Source: Lotus japonicus
Taxonomy: Eukaryota; Streptophyta; Magnoliopsida; Fabales; Fabaceae
Length of the DNA: 64,000 bases
Reading direction: 5' to 3'
NCBI RefSeq assembly: GCF_012489685.1
Contig: NC_080043.1
Location: 12,270,223-12,334,222 of the forward strand
Part shown: positions 29,915-45,704 of the stretch, one piece after another
Layout of the letters: the number at the start of each line of letters is the position of its first letter
How positions within the stretch are numbered: position 1 is the stretch's first letter
The notes under the pieces: generated by a model
Told to the model about the DNA's origin: nothing
Database searches by the model: none
Seen by the model: only the letters and a program-made list of their open reading frames with translations
Translations under genes and position numbers: made by a program

Positions 29915-30353
29915 TTTTTTTTGGTAACAAATGGAAAATAAACAACACAAAGAAACTAAACAATCACATCCTGACAAAGCAGGGGAACAATAGCTGGAGG
30001 GGGTATTGCCCAAACTTTCCAATCCCATCCTTCGCAAACTGCAAGCTTTGCCAAAGCATCTGCCACCATATTTTGTTCACGCGGAATATGGACAAGAGAC
30101 ACATTCCATCCTCTTCCCAGGACCTCTCGGGCCATGACAATTTCTCCTTGATGCCAATAACTATCTACTGATGTGCTACTGCTCAGAACTTGCTGAACTT
30201 TGAGACAATCCACAAAACACACCACATCACGGAAACCATGATCCCAAGCATGCACAAGACCCTTATAAACAGCTAGCAACTCCGCCTTGAACGCATCCCC
30301 AGCCCCAAGCACTGTTGCGAAACCAGAAATCCAGCGACCATGCTTATCCCTCG
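29915..30353 (-). mobile_element. 5'-truncated LINE insertion with 19-bp target duplication
   Basis: A 439-bp insertion is flanked by two exact copies of AAAGGTTGACAAAACATCT (29896-29914 and 30354-30372). On the minus strand it begins inside an RNase H domain and stays open to a stop at 29956, with FKAELLAVYKG, CFVDCLKV and the terminal HIPREQNMVADALAK. A short 3' UTR and poly-A (T-run at 29914-29922) follow. The catalytic-type Glu and Asp residues (E in AEL, D in VDC, D in ADA) are present, but reverse transcriptase and endonuclease are missing. Perfect duplications and an unbroken frame imply a recent insertion. Confidence 0.9.
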
Positions 30354-30372
30354 AAAGGTTGACAAAACATCT

Positions 30373-31125
30373 ATGAGCGCATGAGGATATTGTAAAATAA
30401 AATATGTTTGAAATCAAACAAATTAAATTTCAAAAGATATATATTTCAAAATATGACGTATGCGTATCAAGAAAAATTGTTTTATTTGGTGAATACATTT
30501 ACGGGAGATAGTAACGACTAATTCATTCATCGTAGATGTTCGCACATGTAGGCAAAATAATATATTAAAACCATAGAATCATCACATTGGGCTAAAGAGT
30601 AAATTATAAGTGAACTAGACATCATATATTTTATCGAAAATCTTAAAACATTATGTGTCTGAGTTCTATCACTTATAAATTGCCCAATTATCATTTTTTT
30701 CTAACATGGGACTTACTAACACTTAATATCACAACAATTTTTTTCTCAAGTGTGAGTCCATATAAAACAAAAGCCTTGCATTGTCGTTGGTCTGACTCTC
30801 CACCAACACAACACGCTGCCTAGCCACCATTGAATGCTAGACAGTCTTTCGACACAAGAAGCTGTGATACCACGGTGGGCTGCGAAAGGAATAAAACTTC
30901 GAGAATCATCACATTGGGCTAAAAAACAAACCATAAGTAGATTGGACACTCCATCTTTACCCAAAGCCTAAGCTTTTGAACACTTTCCGAGTTTTCAAAG
31001 TGGGCCTGGCCCAGTACATACAAAAACAAGAACAAGCTTCTTGTAATCCGAATCCAGCAGCAATTTGAGCACAATCTAAAGCTTCCGTTCCCACGTGATT
31101 CCACCATCGGCCGATTCTGTTCACG
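30373..31125. other. Upstream region of SNRNP48
   Basis: No gene. A block of about 50 bp starting ATCATCACATTGGGCTAAA at 30579 recurs in diverged form at 30904. The final 100-200 bp before 31126 are the presumed promoter and leader of SNRNP48. Confidence 0.45.
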
Positions 31126-34100
31126 ATGGAGCACGGGGAGGGTGAGTATCATTTTTGTCTCCTGTGGGTGAAATAAGAGTTTCCAAGTTACCAAAATTCC
31201 TTTTAAACTGGTGATTATGTATGCTTAAATATCCAATTGCTTTTGCTAGCTCAAATGCAGTGACATTTATACTTGCTTAAATATCCATTCTAGCTGTTTC
31301 TTTATTATTGTCATATCCATTAGGTTTTGTTATGATCTTATATGATCCATTAAGTAAGTTCAATTGATTTTTCTTTGCAGCAATGATGAACAATAACTTG
31401 CAGATGACACTCTCATCCCTCAACAACCTACTTGATGTTTCAAACCATATTCTCCCAATAACACCAACCCTAAATACCAATCTCATACAATGCCCTTTCA
31501 ATCCCCATCACCTTGTCCCGCCTTCCTCCCTCTTCCTACATCATCTCGGCTGCCCTTCCTCGCCGCGCCCTCTTCCGAACCCCAACGACCTCCTCCACAC
31601 TCTCTCATACCCCAAATCACTCCACAACCCCCAATCTCTTCAGCTCTCTTCCTATTTAAACTCTCCTTCGAACCTCTTGTACCGTGATTGTCCCGGTGTC
31701 GTTAGTTTCTCTAACTTAGACACCGTTGCCAGAACCGCAACCTTCGCGCTTCCCGATTTCTTATCCCGCGAATGTGAAGACAGGCATACAGGGAATTCGA
31801 ATTCTGAGAATGTGTATGTGTCTGCCGTCGTGCCCGTTCTTCCTTCTGAGCATGTTGCCATAGCGCGTGAGCTCGAAACCTGGCACGGTTACCCTACTAC
31901 TTGCTCCAATGCTGTTCGTCGCGCGATTTCAGGCCTTGAAATTGCGAAGGAGCGTGGGTTAAGCGACTGGTTAATAGTGAATTCGCCTCGATACGGCATT
32001 GTAATTGATACAGCTATGCAGCAGCATATATTTTTGCTGTGCTGTTTGTGCTTCAAGTCAATTTTGAGAGAAGCTTCCGTTTCCAGGGACAATCTGTTGG
32101 ATTGCCCCGTTTTGAACCAGGCATTGACTTGGTTAGAATCTCAGGTTTCGATCCTGTACGGTGCCACAAACGGAAAGTGTTTTGTTCTTGATTTTGTGAA
32201 AAGATGTATTATGGTTGGTGCATCGGTTCTGTTATTGTTTCCTCTAGGGGACGAGGTTGCATCCCAGATTTCAGATAATGTCATTGGGGGCCTGAAGGAT
32301 GCTATGTTTGGTGCTCAAAATGAAGAAAGAAGTACAAACTGCATATTGTACAGAAAGATCTTTGTTCCCCAGGTTGTTGCAGCAGTGGCAGCGTTGCATG
32401 AGCGATCTCTGCTTGAACAGGAAATTAAGGGGTTGTGGTTTTCTCGGCAGCCAAGTAACTATCACCTGTATGTTCTGTTTATTCTGAAACTATTTGCTTG
32501 TAGCGGAAAATTGTGAATGTTTTTCTTCCAGAATCTTTCTTTCGTGAATGCGGAACTATAAAATATGTATTGAGTTATGGCTCTGATAATTTTCAATCAA
32601 ATGATTGTGAATATCATGAGGTTAATCTGATTGTATAGAGTTTTGGTTCACTAGGGTTGCTGAGCATGGTTATTTGTCTGAGAAAGCTAATGAAGAACGG
32701 AAAAAGCGTCCGGACTATAGACCTCTGGTTGAACATGATTGGTTTCTTAGGCAGCAACCATCTGGCCAGGTACTTTTAATCTTGTATAACTTTTAGAAGC
32801 ACAATCTTCCATGTTGTGATTCTTGACATTATGCTATCTGTCTAACTAGATGGGCTTTACTTTTCTCTCTCTAGTTTATAGCACTAAAATACCTCAGAGA
32901 GGACCATTTGGATAGTTAGCAATGCATATATGTTATTCTGAGTACAAAACCAGTTTGCATCAAAGGACAGTTCAAATCCACATCTTATCGGTTTTTGTGT
33001 CCGACACATTCTGCACTTCAATAGCATGGGGCCATTCATTCTAAATTTATGCCTCAGTTCCTGATAACTTAGGCTTTGAGTTCATGGAGGTGACTATGAT
33101 ATTTACTTTTCTTTTACCTATAATTGTCATTTTTATCTGCCATGAATTATAGGAAGCGCCAAAAGAAAAGACAAGAGAGGAGTTATTAGCTGAAGAAAGG
33201 GATTACAAACGTCGAAGAATGTCTTATCGTGGCAAGAAGACAAATCAATCACCTTTACATGTTAGTATTACTGAAGTAGTTGTTGAATCTTTCTACTTCT
33301 ATTGTTGAATCATAGTAACTTTAACTTCTTAATCTTGATTTATTTTTTCTAATTGCTCCTTATCTCTGTGGAAGCTGAATACTCATAAGCATCTTTTAAT
33401 TATCATAATGTTTATATTAGTTAGTGCCACTATTGGGTCAGGGGGGATGGATATTTATTCTTTTCCAGCTCATTTCTCTATTGGACTATTTCGTTATAAA
33501 TTATTTGAAGGAAAAGTTTGGCTCTTTTATTTAACTTCATGTTTACTAATTTATATAATTAATTCTAAACTGTTCTTGAAGGTGATGAGGGATCTGATAA
33601 ATGAATACATGGAAGATGTGAAGCAAGCTGCAGGTGTTCAGAGCCCTGTCAAGGTGTCTGAAGACAGTGGGATGTTTCCACCTAAACTTCCTTCTAGCCA
33701 TGGCGTTCCTAGGGAAGTTAATAATTATAAAGAAGTTAGTCTTGACTCAACTGCAATGACTATCAGTAACCCGGGGTTTGGTGAGCAGCAGTCACAGACA
33801 AAATATACTGACAAAAGCAAAGCTGTAGATGATGCCTTTTCTAGAGATTATGAACGACGACATTACAGGAACCACTCTTATGGAGGAGCTCAACAAAATG
33901 CTGATCGAGGAACATATCATAGGGACCGTGCTTCTTCAAGCCCTGACAGGCAGATAAGTCATAGTCGAGCACATGATCATAGCATTCTTCATAAGAGAAA
34001 AGATTACTCGAATAGAAAGAGGTACGATGACTCATCAAGAACCAGGGATAGGCGGGAAAAGGACACACACAGGAATTACATTTCAGATTCTTCCCTGAAT

Positions 34101-34217
34101 AATGCATTTTCAGATCGTTATGATCCTTCAGAATCTCTTCATGTCCGTGAGGATGATATCAACTCTGATGCCAAATATATTAAGCCAGATAAATTTTCTG
34201 ACCAAGAACTTCATTAA
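31126..34217 (+). CDS. SNRNP48: U11/U12 small nuclear ribonucleoprotein 48 kDa protein
   Basis: Component of the U11/U12 di-snRNP of the minor (U12-type) spliceosome, in the nucleus; the protein contacts the U12-type 5' splice site. Exons inferred: 31126-31141 (short start exon, MEHGE), 31381-32467, 32655-32769, 33153-33260 and 33582-34217. Phases agree and the product is 653 aa. The diagnostic CHHC zinc finger starts CPFNPHHLVPP and has spacing C-x5-H-x9-H-x3-C (C1, H7, H17, C21). The middle is alpha-helical, and the C-terminal third is rich in Arg, Asp, Ser and His (RDRASSSPDRQ, RTRDRREKDTHR), like SR-type regions. If the first exon is not used, the start would be the ATG at 31383. The stop at 34217 is followed by an intron-like segment and a U11-binding enhancer, so alternative 3' ends are likely. 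Confidence 0.88.
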
Positions 34218-34260
34218 CAATGTCTTGGCCAGAAATGTGAAGGGACTGCATCTGCAGTTG

Positions 34261-34355
34261 GTAAGTTTTTCTAGTTACATTTCCAATTTAAAGTTATATT
34301 TAAGTTTGAAAGTAAAGTTATACTTATAATGTATTTTATTTGCATAACTTTGCAG
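34261..34355 (+). other. Probable 3' UTR or alternative intron of SNRNP48
   Basis: A good donor (CAGTTG then GTAAGTTTTT at 34261) and acceptor (AACTTTGCAG ending 34355) bound a 95-bp AT-rich segment, 43 nt after the stop codon. Its acceptor is the nearest upstream 3' splice site to the tandem U12-type motifs. Confidence 0.5.
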
Positions 34356-34389
34356 TACTAACATGCCAAGCTTCAGAGATTTTATCAAT

Positions 34390-34409
34390 GTATCCTCCTT
34401 TGTATCCTT
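34390..34409 (+). promoter_or_regulatory. Putative USSE: tandem U12-type 5' splice sites
   Basis: GTATCCTC (34390-34397) and GTATCCTT (34402-34409) lie 12 nt apart start to start and 35 nt downstream of an AG acceptor (34354-34355). In SNRNP48 genes of animals and plants, a pair of such motifs binds U11 snRNP and activates the upstream 3' splice site (U11-snRNP-binding splicing enhancer), giving negative feedback. The second motif also matches the U12 consensus by extending to ATCCTTAAC. Function here is inferred from gene identity, motif pair and spacing. Confidence 0.72.
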
Positions 34410-36719
34410 AACTTTGAAAAGAGTATCTTAGCAAGCATTCCTTGGAAGGATTTGATTCTCTACACTGTTTTTATTTTTATTGTATTCTTTATTTTTCTTC
34501 TCAGTATTTAAGCTATAATATGCCAACTATAGCAATTGCAATGAAATATATTCAATCTCTGTATTGTTCTAATTCACTCTGATTGTTTTACTTAAAATAT
34601 TTCTTGTTATATTTCGAATTAATAATGTTATGTATGGTGACTATGTGCTAGGAGAAATGAACCAGGTTGGATAATTTTCTACTTCAGATTTTGAATAGGT
34701 TTATTGTCCATGTTGTTATTAATTTAGTTATGTTCTTTATGTTTCTTCTCAACTGCAATATAATCTATTCACATAACTGTATTTTCTAATTCAATCTATG
34801 ATTGTTTTACTTACAATTTTTTTCTTTTGTTATATTTTGAATTAATGTTATGTATGTGGTAGGAGAAATAAAACTGATCTGAGAGCAATTATATAAGTTC
34901 CTATATCTTCTATTGAGGCTTAGATATTAGGGTGAATCAACTTTAGTTATAGGTTCTTATATCCTCTTCCTCCTGCTTCTTCTCCTTTCTCCTTCTTCTA
35001 CTGTTAATGAACATTCTATCTTGGGTCCCGATAAGCAGTGATTGGATTTGAATTCATTTCAACTTCAAGTATTTTTTGTTTTTCTTAACAACTTCCCTGT
35101 TGTGTTCTCTCCTAGCACTTGCAGCTAAATGTACAACTTAGCTTAGAAATAGGAAGGTTGATCAAGCTTTATCGTTATTTAGTTATTCATGTATTGCAAG
35201 AAATATTTATGAATATTTCAACATTATCTGCCTTTAAAATTCCTTTGACTGGGCTAATTTATTTTCCTTTGATTTTAGACTGGTTGAAACAATAGAATCT
35301 TTCAATATCTATCTGAATTCCCTGTGATCTTACAGTTTGGCTTGTTACAGTTTCTACTTTGTTTAGTAGTGGAGACCAAGCTGTGATGAAGTGACTGCTG
35401 TAAAAATGCTATATCAAAGGTTAGATAAGTAAACCCCTGCAGTAATGGTTTGTGTGCCTAGAAATTCAGGGATTAATCATAAAAGAGGAGGGTAGCTGGT
35501 TAGGTTTGAGAAAGATAACTATTGGCCTAAGTCCTAATTTATGTGCCAGTTTTGATGTTTGAATCACATAAGTATATAGCTAATATCTTTGTTCTCTGAC
35601 TGCTTATTCATAACTGCAGATTCAATGCAACCCGGATGACCGCGGAAGACTTGACTCTGTGGGAAACAGTTCAAACCATGTATTTTTTCCCGCAATAGAA
35701 GCCACTTCAGCCCTTGCCTTGCATAAGGTCTAAGCTGTCTTATGGCACTGAACAATCTCTTGCCAGTTTCTAGAATATACTTGTTAATTTGGTTTCTTTG
35801 TCCTCATTTTTTTGTTGCTATCAAAGAATATTCCAGTTTTTGTAGTCTTATGGCTAATGTTTTAGTGCATATTGCTAGGGTTAGAAGGATAAACTTTAGA
35901 AATTCCGCTTCTCAACTGGTAAAAATAGTTTCATCTTTTTCGGTGTCCCAGCATGTTTGTTACATTGTTACTTGACTTCAGTAAAAGCATAAACTAGAAA
36001 TTTTGCGTCTTAACTGGCAACAATGATTTCATGCTTATCAAAGTGCCAGCTTCAATTTGTTTCCTTGTTACTTCACAATAGTTCAACGGGATTTGGTCTA
36101 TTAAAAGTTATTATTCACCAAATGGATTTTCGTATTATGAAAAATAGTGATGTTGCAGGCAATCATATTATGAGTAGTGTTGGATATTATTTTCTAAAGT
36201 GAGCTGAGATTCCAGTCAGGGCTGCACTGAGAAAAGTCTAAAAAATTAAGGACTCTAGTTGCATGTTTGTATTTGCTTTATGATATCTAGAATAGATTGT
36301 GGCTCCCTCACAAGCTATCAAGAGTTGCTTCTACTTACAACTACTATCAAAATCACTTCTACTTTATCAGAGCTTCCAAACATGCTAGGAATGATTGCCT
36401 GCAACATCATGCTGAACCAGAATCAAGGCTCGAAATAGCAATCCATAAAAAAAGGTGGGAATTTAAAAAAAACTATGTTTTAACACTTTCAGTAGCTATT
36501 GGTAATCGTTTATAAAGTATCGGAAATCGATTTGGGAAGGTGGTGGGAGGATTTGAAGGTTTTTGCTTCTGGGCTGCTCAATGATGTTACGGTGGTGGCA
36601 GAGGAGGGGGATCTCATGTGAGAAAGTGTGCAGCTAGTTTTGTAATTCACTAACTTCAGTCTAAACCATTCAATTTTTAAACATTAAATCAACGGTCAAT
36701 ATTGCATTAATTTTCTAGA
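34410..36719. other. Downstream region of SNRNP48; possible further UTR exon
   Basis: Mostly AT-rich. Two similar tracts at about 34540-34640 and 34755-34870 (TTGTTTTACTTA..AT, GAATTAAT..TTATGTATG, AGGAGAAAT) look like a local duplication. At 35620 an acceptor-like TAACTGCAG precedes a GC-richer segment (ACCCGGATGACCGCGG) that could be a terminal exon. It has no clear frame, and I cannot decide from sequence alone. Confidence 0.35.
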
Positions 36720-37695
36720 ATGGAGGGCACAGCAATGTTGAGGAAATTAAAGCTCTAGAAGCTAATGATACATGGACATTAGTACCCCTACCACCTAGTA
36801 AGCATTGCATTGGTTGTTGATGGATTTTCAAGGTGAAATATGTCTAATGGGGAAGAGAAGTGGAAATATACAAAGCCATATTAGTGCCTAAGGTTACATT
36901 GAACAAGCAGATATTGATTTTTCAGACACATTCGCACCTGTTGCTAAGTTGTCCACAGTAACAGTTTTATTGTCTGCTGCTTACTTAGCAACACACCTTT
37001 CATCACTTACCATTTGCATTTAAATTCTTTCTTATCCATCCTCAATTGCTCAAAGTATTGTTTATATAGAAGTGGCTGAAGAAGTTAGAAAAGCTCTCAG
37101 TGAAAGACTTTCTCAGGGAGATTGGTAAGAGTAGTTGAGTTACACCAAGAGCTATATTTCTTTATAAATATAATTCTATTTCTGTTACTGAATTCTTTAC
37201 AGAATTGAAAGTAATGAGGGAGTAATTGGACAATTATCTTGCATCTGTGTTGTTAAATGTGGTTGTCATGTCAGTTCTTATGCAAAGAATTATGAACAAC
37301 AAGATTATGTGATGAGGTTCCTTATGGGATCAAGTGATGAGTTTGTAGTGGTGATATCTCAGGTTTTGTTGATGGATCCACTGTCATCTTTAAATAAAAT
37401 GTTTGAAGATCATGTATTTCAGAAAGGTCTGGCCATTTTTCTGGCCACCCCATATTCCATATGAAACAGTTTTGGGTGGAGCATCATAGCAAACATGGTA
37501 AAGGGTTTCATTGAATTGTGTCACATGAATGATATTAGAGAACTAGGGCAGCCCATGATATAGCACTTGGGGAAAGACAGAACACCGCTTGACATTACAA
37601 AGTATAGAGGAATGATTGACTCACTACTCCATCTTACTGCAACTAGACATGATATTATGTTTTGTGTGCACGTTATCAAGATGCTGATACTGATT
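36720..37695 (+). mobile_element. Scrambled Ty1/copia pol and gag remnants
   Basis: Broken frames encode, in this order, the start of the copia reverse transcriptase (ALEANDTWTLVPLP, 36750-36800, with stops), a gag segment (YVMRFLMGSSDEFVV then LLMDPLSSLNKMF, about 37300-37410), and the reverse transcriptase/RNase H joint (YRGMIDSLLHLTATRHDIMF, 37597-37665). Gag lying between two pol pieces is not the natural order. Multiple stops and frameshifts make it non-functional. Confidence 0.75.
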
Positions 37696-38015
37696 TAGGT
37701 GAACCCCTTCTGTAAATCAAAGAGCTTCTCGCGGAGACAGTAATTTCTAACCATTCATCATAAGAATGAAAGAGTACATGTCAAGCCTGTCTCCTAGTTT
37801 TCGGAATCATATTCTATTGCAAATTGAAAAGCATTCTGGTCTTTATAGAATTCTATGTTTATCTCATGTGTTTGGATTCATGAAAAATACACTAAATCAT
37901 AATACATTGATTTATACATTGATTTATGGAACCTTTTCACTAACTACCTATGCTCGAGTAATCTATTTATCTCACAATGGATGGTAAAGCCTGATCATTT
38001 TCTTGCCTCCATACC

Positions 38016-41580
<3,565 letters not shown>

Positions 41581-44027
41581 TGGTATGGAATTTTTTTTAA
41601 AGAGTGTAGGTGGCTATTGATCATGCAGAAGAAGTGGATGATGATTTTAATAGAATGAGAAGAAACCCAGCAAATTATTGAGGAAGTGGAGCATAAGGGA
41701 CAAGAAAATATAGAATGAAAGTAAATGCTCTAATACAAGGTTGAATATGGTGTACGGTAGCAAAATAAACACGTTAGCTAGTATTGATTCATTGTCTGAA
41801 GATTAGTGTTGTAAGTCAATGGAAGAGTCCACTGTGGACATGTGTGTAGGAATTAGGATAGGCAAAACTTGTAGAAGTTATACATTTTACCTCAAAAGCT
41901 AACTTCCAACGCCTATTGGTTGAACTGAAGTTAACAGCAGCACACTCTTTGGGAAAATTATTATTAGTTGAGTTGAAAGTTGAAAAAAGTAGCAATGTTT
42001 GAAAGTTGAAACATTCTTGGTCCAAGGACAATGGTGGGCACATTGCATTTCCTTTTCAATTTCATAATTGGTTAACCAGCAACTACATAACGCTATGCCC
42101 ACACAGTAATTCTAATGAAAACGGGCTCCACTTCTAATACATGGTCTCTAGTTAAACACAGGGAGGAAACAATTCATATCTTTATGAAAATAATAGCCTT
42201 CAGTTGCTTAAGACTTCCCAGACATTGAACTAATTAATAAAAAGAAGTAGCCTCCAAACTGGAGGAAATATAGTTATTTGCCAATGAATATATTCATGGT
42301 CATGGATAAGTTTTATTATCATCTAGAACTGTTATTAAGTAATGAGACAACTTTTGGATCACTTGTCTTAATCAAAATAAAATATAGACTTTTGAATCCT
42401 AAAGACAAAATCACAAATGTGCACAGTGACATATCAGGAGAATGTTAATAATTCAAAGTTCATTGTATTTCATTTTCCTCTTCATGAATGAAGCATTATC
42501 TGTGATTGAACATGATTTAACACTATTGTTATTGTCTCCTTTCTTCGAATCTCCATTTGTTGCTGCTGTGTTTCAACCCTTTGGAAGCTTCGATCTGCAG
42601 CTATGCCTCTAGCTTGGAGAGAGGTCGGCTCAGCCGCAACTCGCCGGAGACAAGGGTTGTTGGTGTCTGCGGTAGTCAGAGGAGAGGATGGTAGTGAATA
42701 AGAAACGAAACAGAAAAGGCGGTTGGAGGCAGAAAAAGGAAAAATGAGCGGAGGCGGGAGGAAGAAGAAAGAGATATAGAAGAGAAAATAAAGTCGATTA
42801 AAGGAAAACTCTCACTTAGAAGAGAAACAACCCCAATAAAAGTGGCTAGAAAACCTTTCACTTAGGAGAGAAACAAACCCACATAGGGTGAAAATGATGC
42901 AATAAAAGGGGAAAGAGAGCCCCTACCTGATAGTGGGGAAGGGGTTGAGGCGGCAGAACCTCAATTGAAACCCTACCCGAGAGGAGCATTACAAACCTAC
43001 ATGTATGCATCGTAAGCTCACGCACGCTTAGGAAGTCCCTCTTAAGTGGAGCCCAACCTAATTTTTAAAGGAAAGAAGAAAAATAATATTTTTATGGGTC
43101 ATAGCCCATAGCCCATAGCCCATGTTTTGATTTTATAAGGGAATGAAACCCTTATTTTTGTTGCACACACAACAACATGAATTTGAGAGTGGCACAATGT
43201 AGACAACGAAGTGAATAGGATTTTTTGAGCACTTTGACAGATTTTATAGTACATTGTTCACACTCTATTTTAGCTGAAAATTTAGTATGTGTTTCCTGTC
43301 ATTGAGCTCATTATTTTAATATTTTTATTTGGATTTTTACCTTCTCTCTAGGCTGGTTTAGTTTGCTCTAATATTGGATTTTTTGGCCTTGAATGTGATT
43401 TTTTAATGTCTCTAGTTTTTTTTAGGAAAACACTATTTTGTACTCATTATTTTTCTAAAGTGAATAATTTCTAACTCATGCCCGTGATTTTTAATTCTCC
43501 ATATTGAGGAAAGTTTTTTCACATTAAAATTAATTCGTGTCCCTATTTTTGTATTGCCTCTTTTGCTGTTACTATTAGAAGTTTGATTTACTTGGATGTT
43601 ATGTTGTTCAGGTTCTCATAAATGAGGACGAGTTTTTGCTTCTAATTTTTCCGTTGCACCACTTTGATACTAACAATTTTTATAAAAGCTTATGTTCATT
43701 TTAAGGTGATTTATCTTATGGTGAAAAAAGGACGTCACCCAAGTCAACTGATGACTCATGGTGATGTGATTCATGCCGTGATTACAATTTATTGTTATCT
43801 CTCTAATTCAGAGAAGTATCAATTAAAATTACAAAAGCAAGTTACTCTATTTATCGCAAAATCAGAATTTATTATTGCACTAAAGCTTGCAAAAAGTTTC
43901 TGCGAGAGAATGAATAAAAGTTTAATTAAATGCTGCACTAATATAAATGCCCACTTAAAAATCAACCACTTCACATTGATGATACACTTGTTTCTATTCA
44001 TGACAAATTGATATCTTTGCTTCTGTT
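41581..44027. other. Upstream region of kinase copy C and intergenic DNA
   Basis: 41581-42100 is the probable promoter region of copy C. A less AT-rich purine-rich stretch at 42540-43060 has no supported frame. The plus-strand frame at 43664-44011 (115 codons) has no recognisable domain. A short CATAGCC tandem repeat lies at about 43098-43122. Confidence 0.4.
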
Positions 44028-44312
44028 TCAATTGTGGCTTGGATACCCAGTCAAAACAAGGCCATTCCATGACCCACTTTTAAATGCTATAACAGATCCC
44101 TTCTTACTACTCCCCATTTGGGGAAATTCTCTAATGTCAACGTTTGGAAAATACTCTACCTCAGCTGGATCATCCAAACTTTTCCAAGATGAAACAAAAT
44201 TGTATAAACCAGTAACTAAGTTCCACCCAAGCTTCATTTCTGGCAAGAATGCATGACATCGGTAATCAAAACTCTGCCACAAAAAAGTGAAAATACTGTC
44301 CTCTTTATTTTA
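44028..44312 (-). pseudogene. Truncated S-domain receptor kinase fragment (copy D)
   Basis: About 90 codons matching the lectin/S-locus-glycoprotein junction of copy C: FLWQSFDYRC, PEMKLGWNLVTGL, SSWKSLDDPAE and SGSWNGLVLTGYP. The family-conserved DTLL after the Cys is HAFL here. Upstream the frame runs into a stop in unrelated AT-rich DNA, and downstream it ends at SHN and a stop. No leader, PAN, membrane or kinase part is present. It is a dead scrap of the same tandem array. Confidence 0.85.
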
Positions 44313-44801
44313 TTGAGAAGTCTCACATTGATTAGATATATGATTAAGATAATTATTGTTTAGGTTAGAGCAATTATCACCTATTCAATTTGCTTTTGTG
44401 GTAGAGTTAAATCTCTAAAATTCTAATACATTTTTAGAGATGACAATAGATATGGTCCGGGTAGGTTACTAAATACTCATCCGATACTCGCGTTTTAACA
44501 AGTTACTCTAGTATCCAACCCATATCAGTGTGGTTAGCAACTTGCCTTTCCATGCATTCTTATGTTTGTATCCATAACTATAGCCCCCAACTCAGTTAAC
44601 CAAAAATATAATTTTCACAATTTACATTTTTCAATAGAAAATAAAAATATAACTACTATTACAAAATAAAAAAATAATTAACAATATAAAATACCATCCA
44701 GATACTCAACAAGTAAAACCATTTATCAAAGTATAATTTTTTAAAAGAAGTAAGAAAGGAATTTATGACTTAAAATATATAATTTTTTTAATATAGTTCA
44801 A
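44313..44801. other. AT-rich intergenic DNA
   Basis: No gene or repeat boundary was seen between the kinase fragment and the hAT element. Confidence 0.4.
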
Positions 44802-44809
44802 GTTGCAAG

Positions 44810-45704
44810 TAGGGCTGAGCAAATTCTCCGTTCCGACCCGCACCCGAAATACCCGAGTGCAAAATTTCGTTGTCGGACAGATTGAAGCGGTTTACGGGCT
44901 TCAACGGGTGTTAAAATCGGGTGCATATGACTTCATTCGGTCGAATTCGGTTTCATTAAATCTGAACCGTCGAAATCCGAATCTGACCGCTGAGATGCGT
45001 GCATTAATTTAAAATATATACCTATCTTGTAACTTCGTGATTCCCGCACATCACTACATCGTGATTCCTGTTCTGTTCTGCTTTCCAAGGAGTAGTATTT
45101 ATTATTCAATATTTTTTCCAACCTTCAATTGTCATGTCAAATACCCCTCTTTTCAGTCTTTTGTACTTCGCCACCGAACATTCATCATTCATATCTTTTT
45201 ATAATCTTTTTTAGCTTTTTACCACTCATCTCTCTCTTTCTTTGCATCTGTGTTCTCCATTTTTGTTTTACCAGGTGAAAGATGATTGAAAAGCAAAAGC
45301 AAAACCTTTTCTTTCCTAAAACAAAATTATCTTCTTTATAAACACCCACCTAGCACCCACGCTCACACTCTTCCACCACCGTGGTTTATCTCCTTCTTCC
45401 TCTTCACAACCACACCTGCTCTTTCCTCCATCAGTAATTGAAGCTTCCATTTCAGTGGTAGTTGCACATGGCTACAGACAATTGAGGGATGAAGACGTGA
45501 ACGGTAGGTTTTTTTTTAGAGTTTTTCTGAACCAGTAGCTAGCCCAATACCCGTGAAAACCGACCCATACAACCCGTCAATTGACCCAACCCGCACCCGT
45601 GTTATCCGATGTTTGGATCGGTCGGAGATGGGTTGAGTTATGCATGATAAAAACCCTTCCAAACCCGAGCTATCTGACCCGAACCCGACCCATGCTCAAC
45701 CCTA
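44810..45704. mobile_element. Non-autonomous hAT element with 8-bp target duplication
   Basis: 895 bp with inverted ends TAGGGCTGAGCA and TGCTCAACCCTA (one mismatch when paired). It is flanked by exact GTTGCAAG copies at 44802-44809 and 45705-45712, the 8-bp duplication of the hAT superfamily. Subterminal regions are rich in GACCCG/CGGGT motifs on both ends, as in Ac/Ds-type elements. No transposase frame is present. Confidence 0.88.

Noticed and set aside
30579..30960. Direct repeats near ATCATCACATTGGGC as an insertion's target duplication
   Set aside because: Similarity continues past the repeat with many differences, so it looks like an old local duplication rather than a target site.
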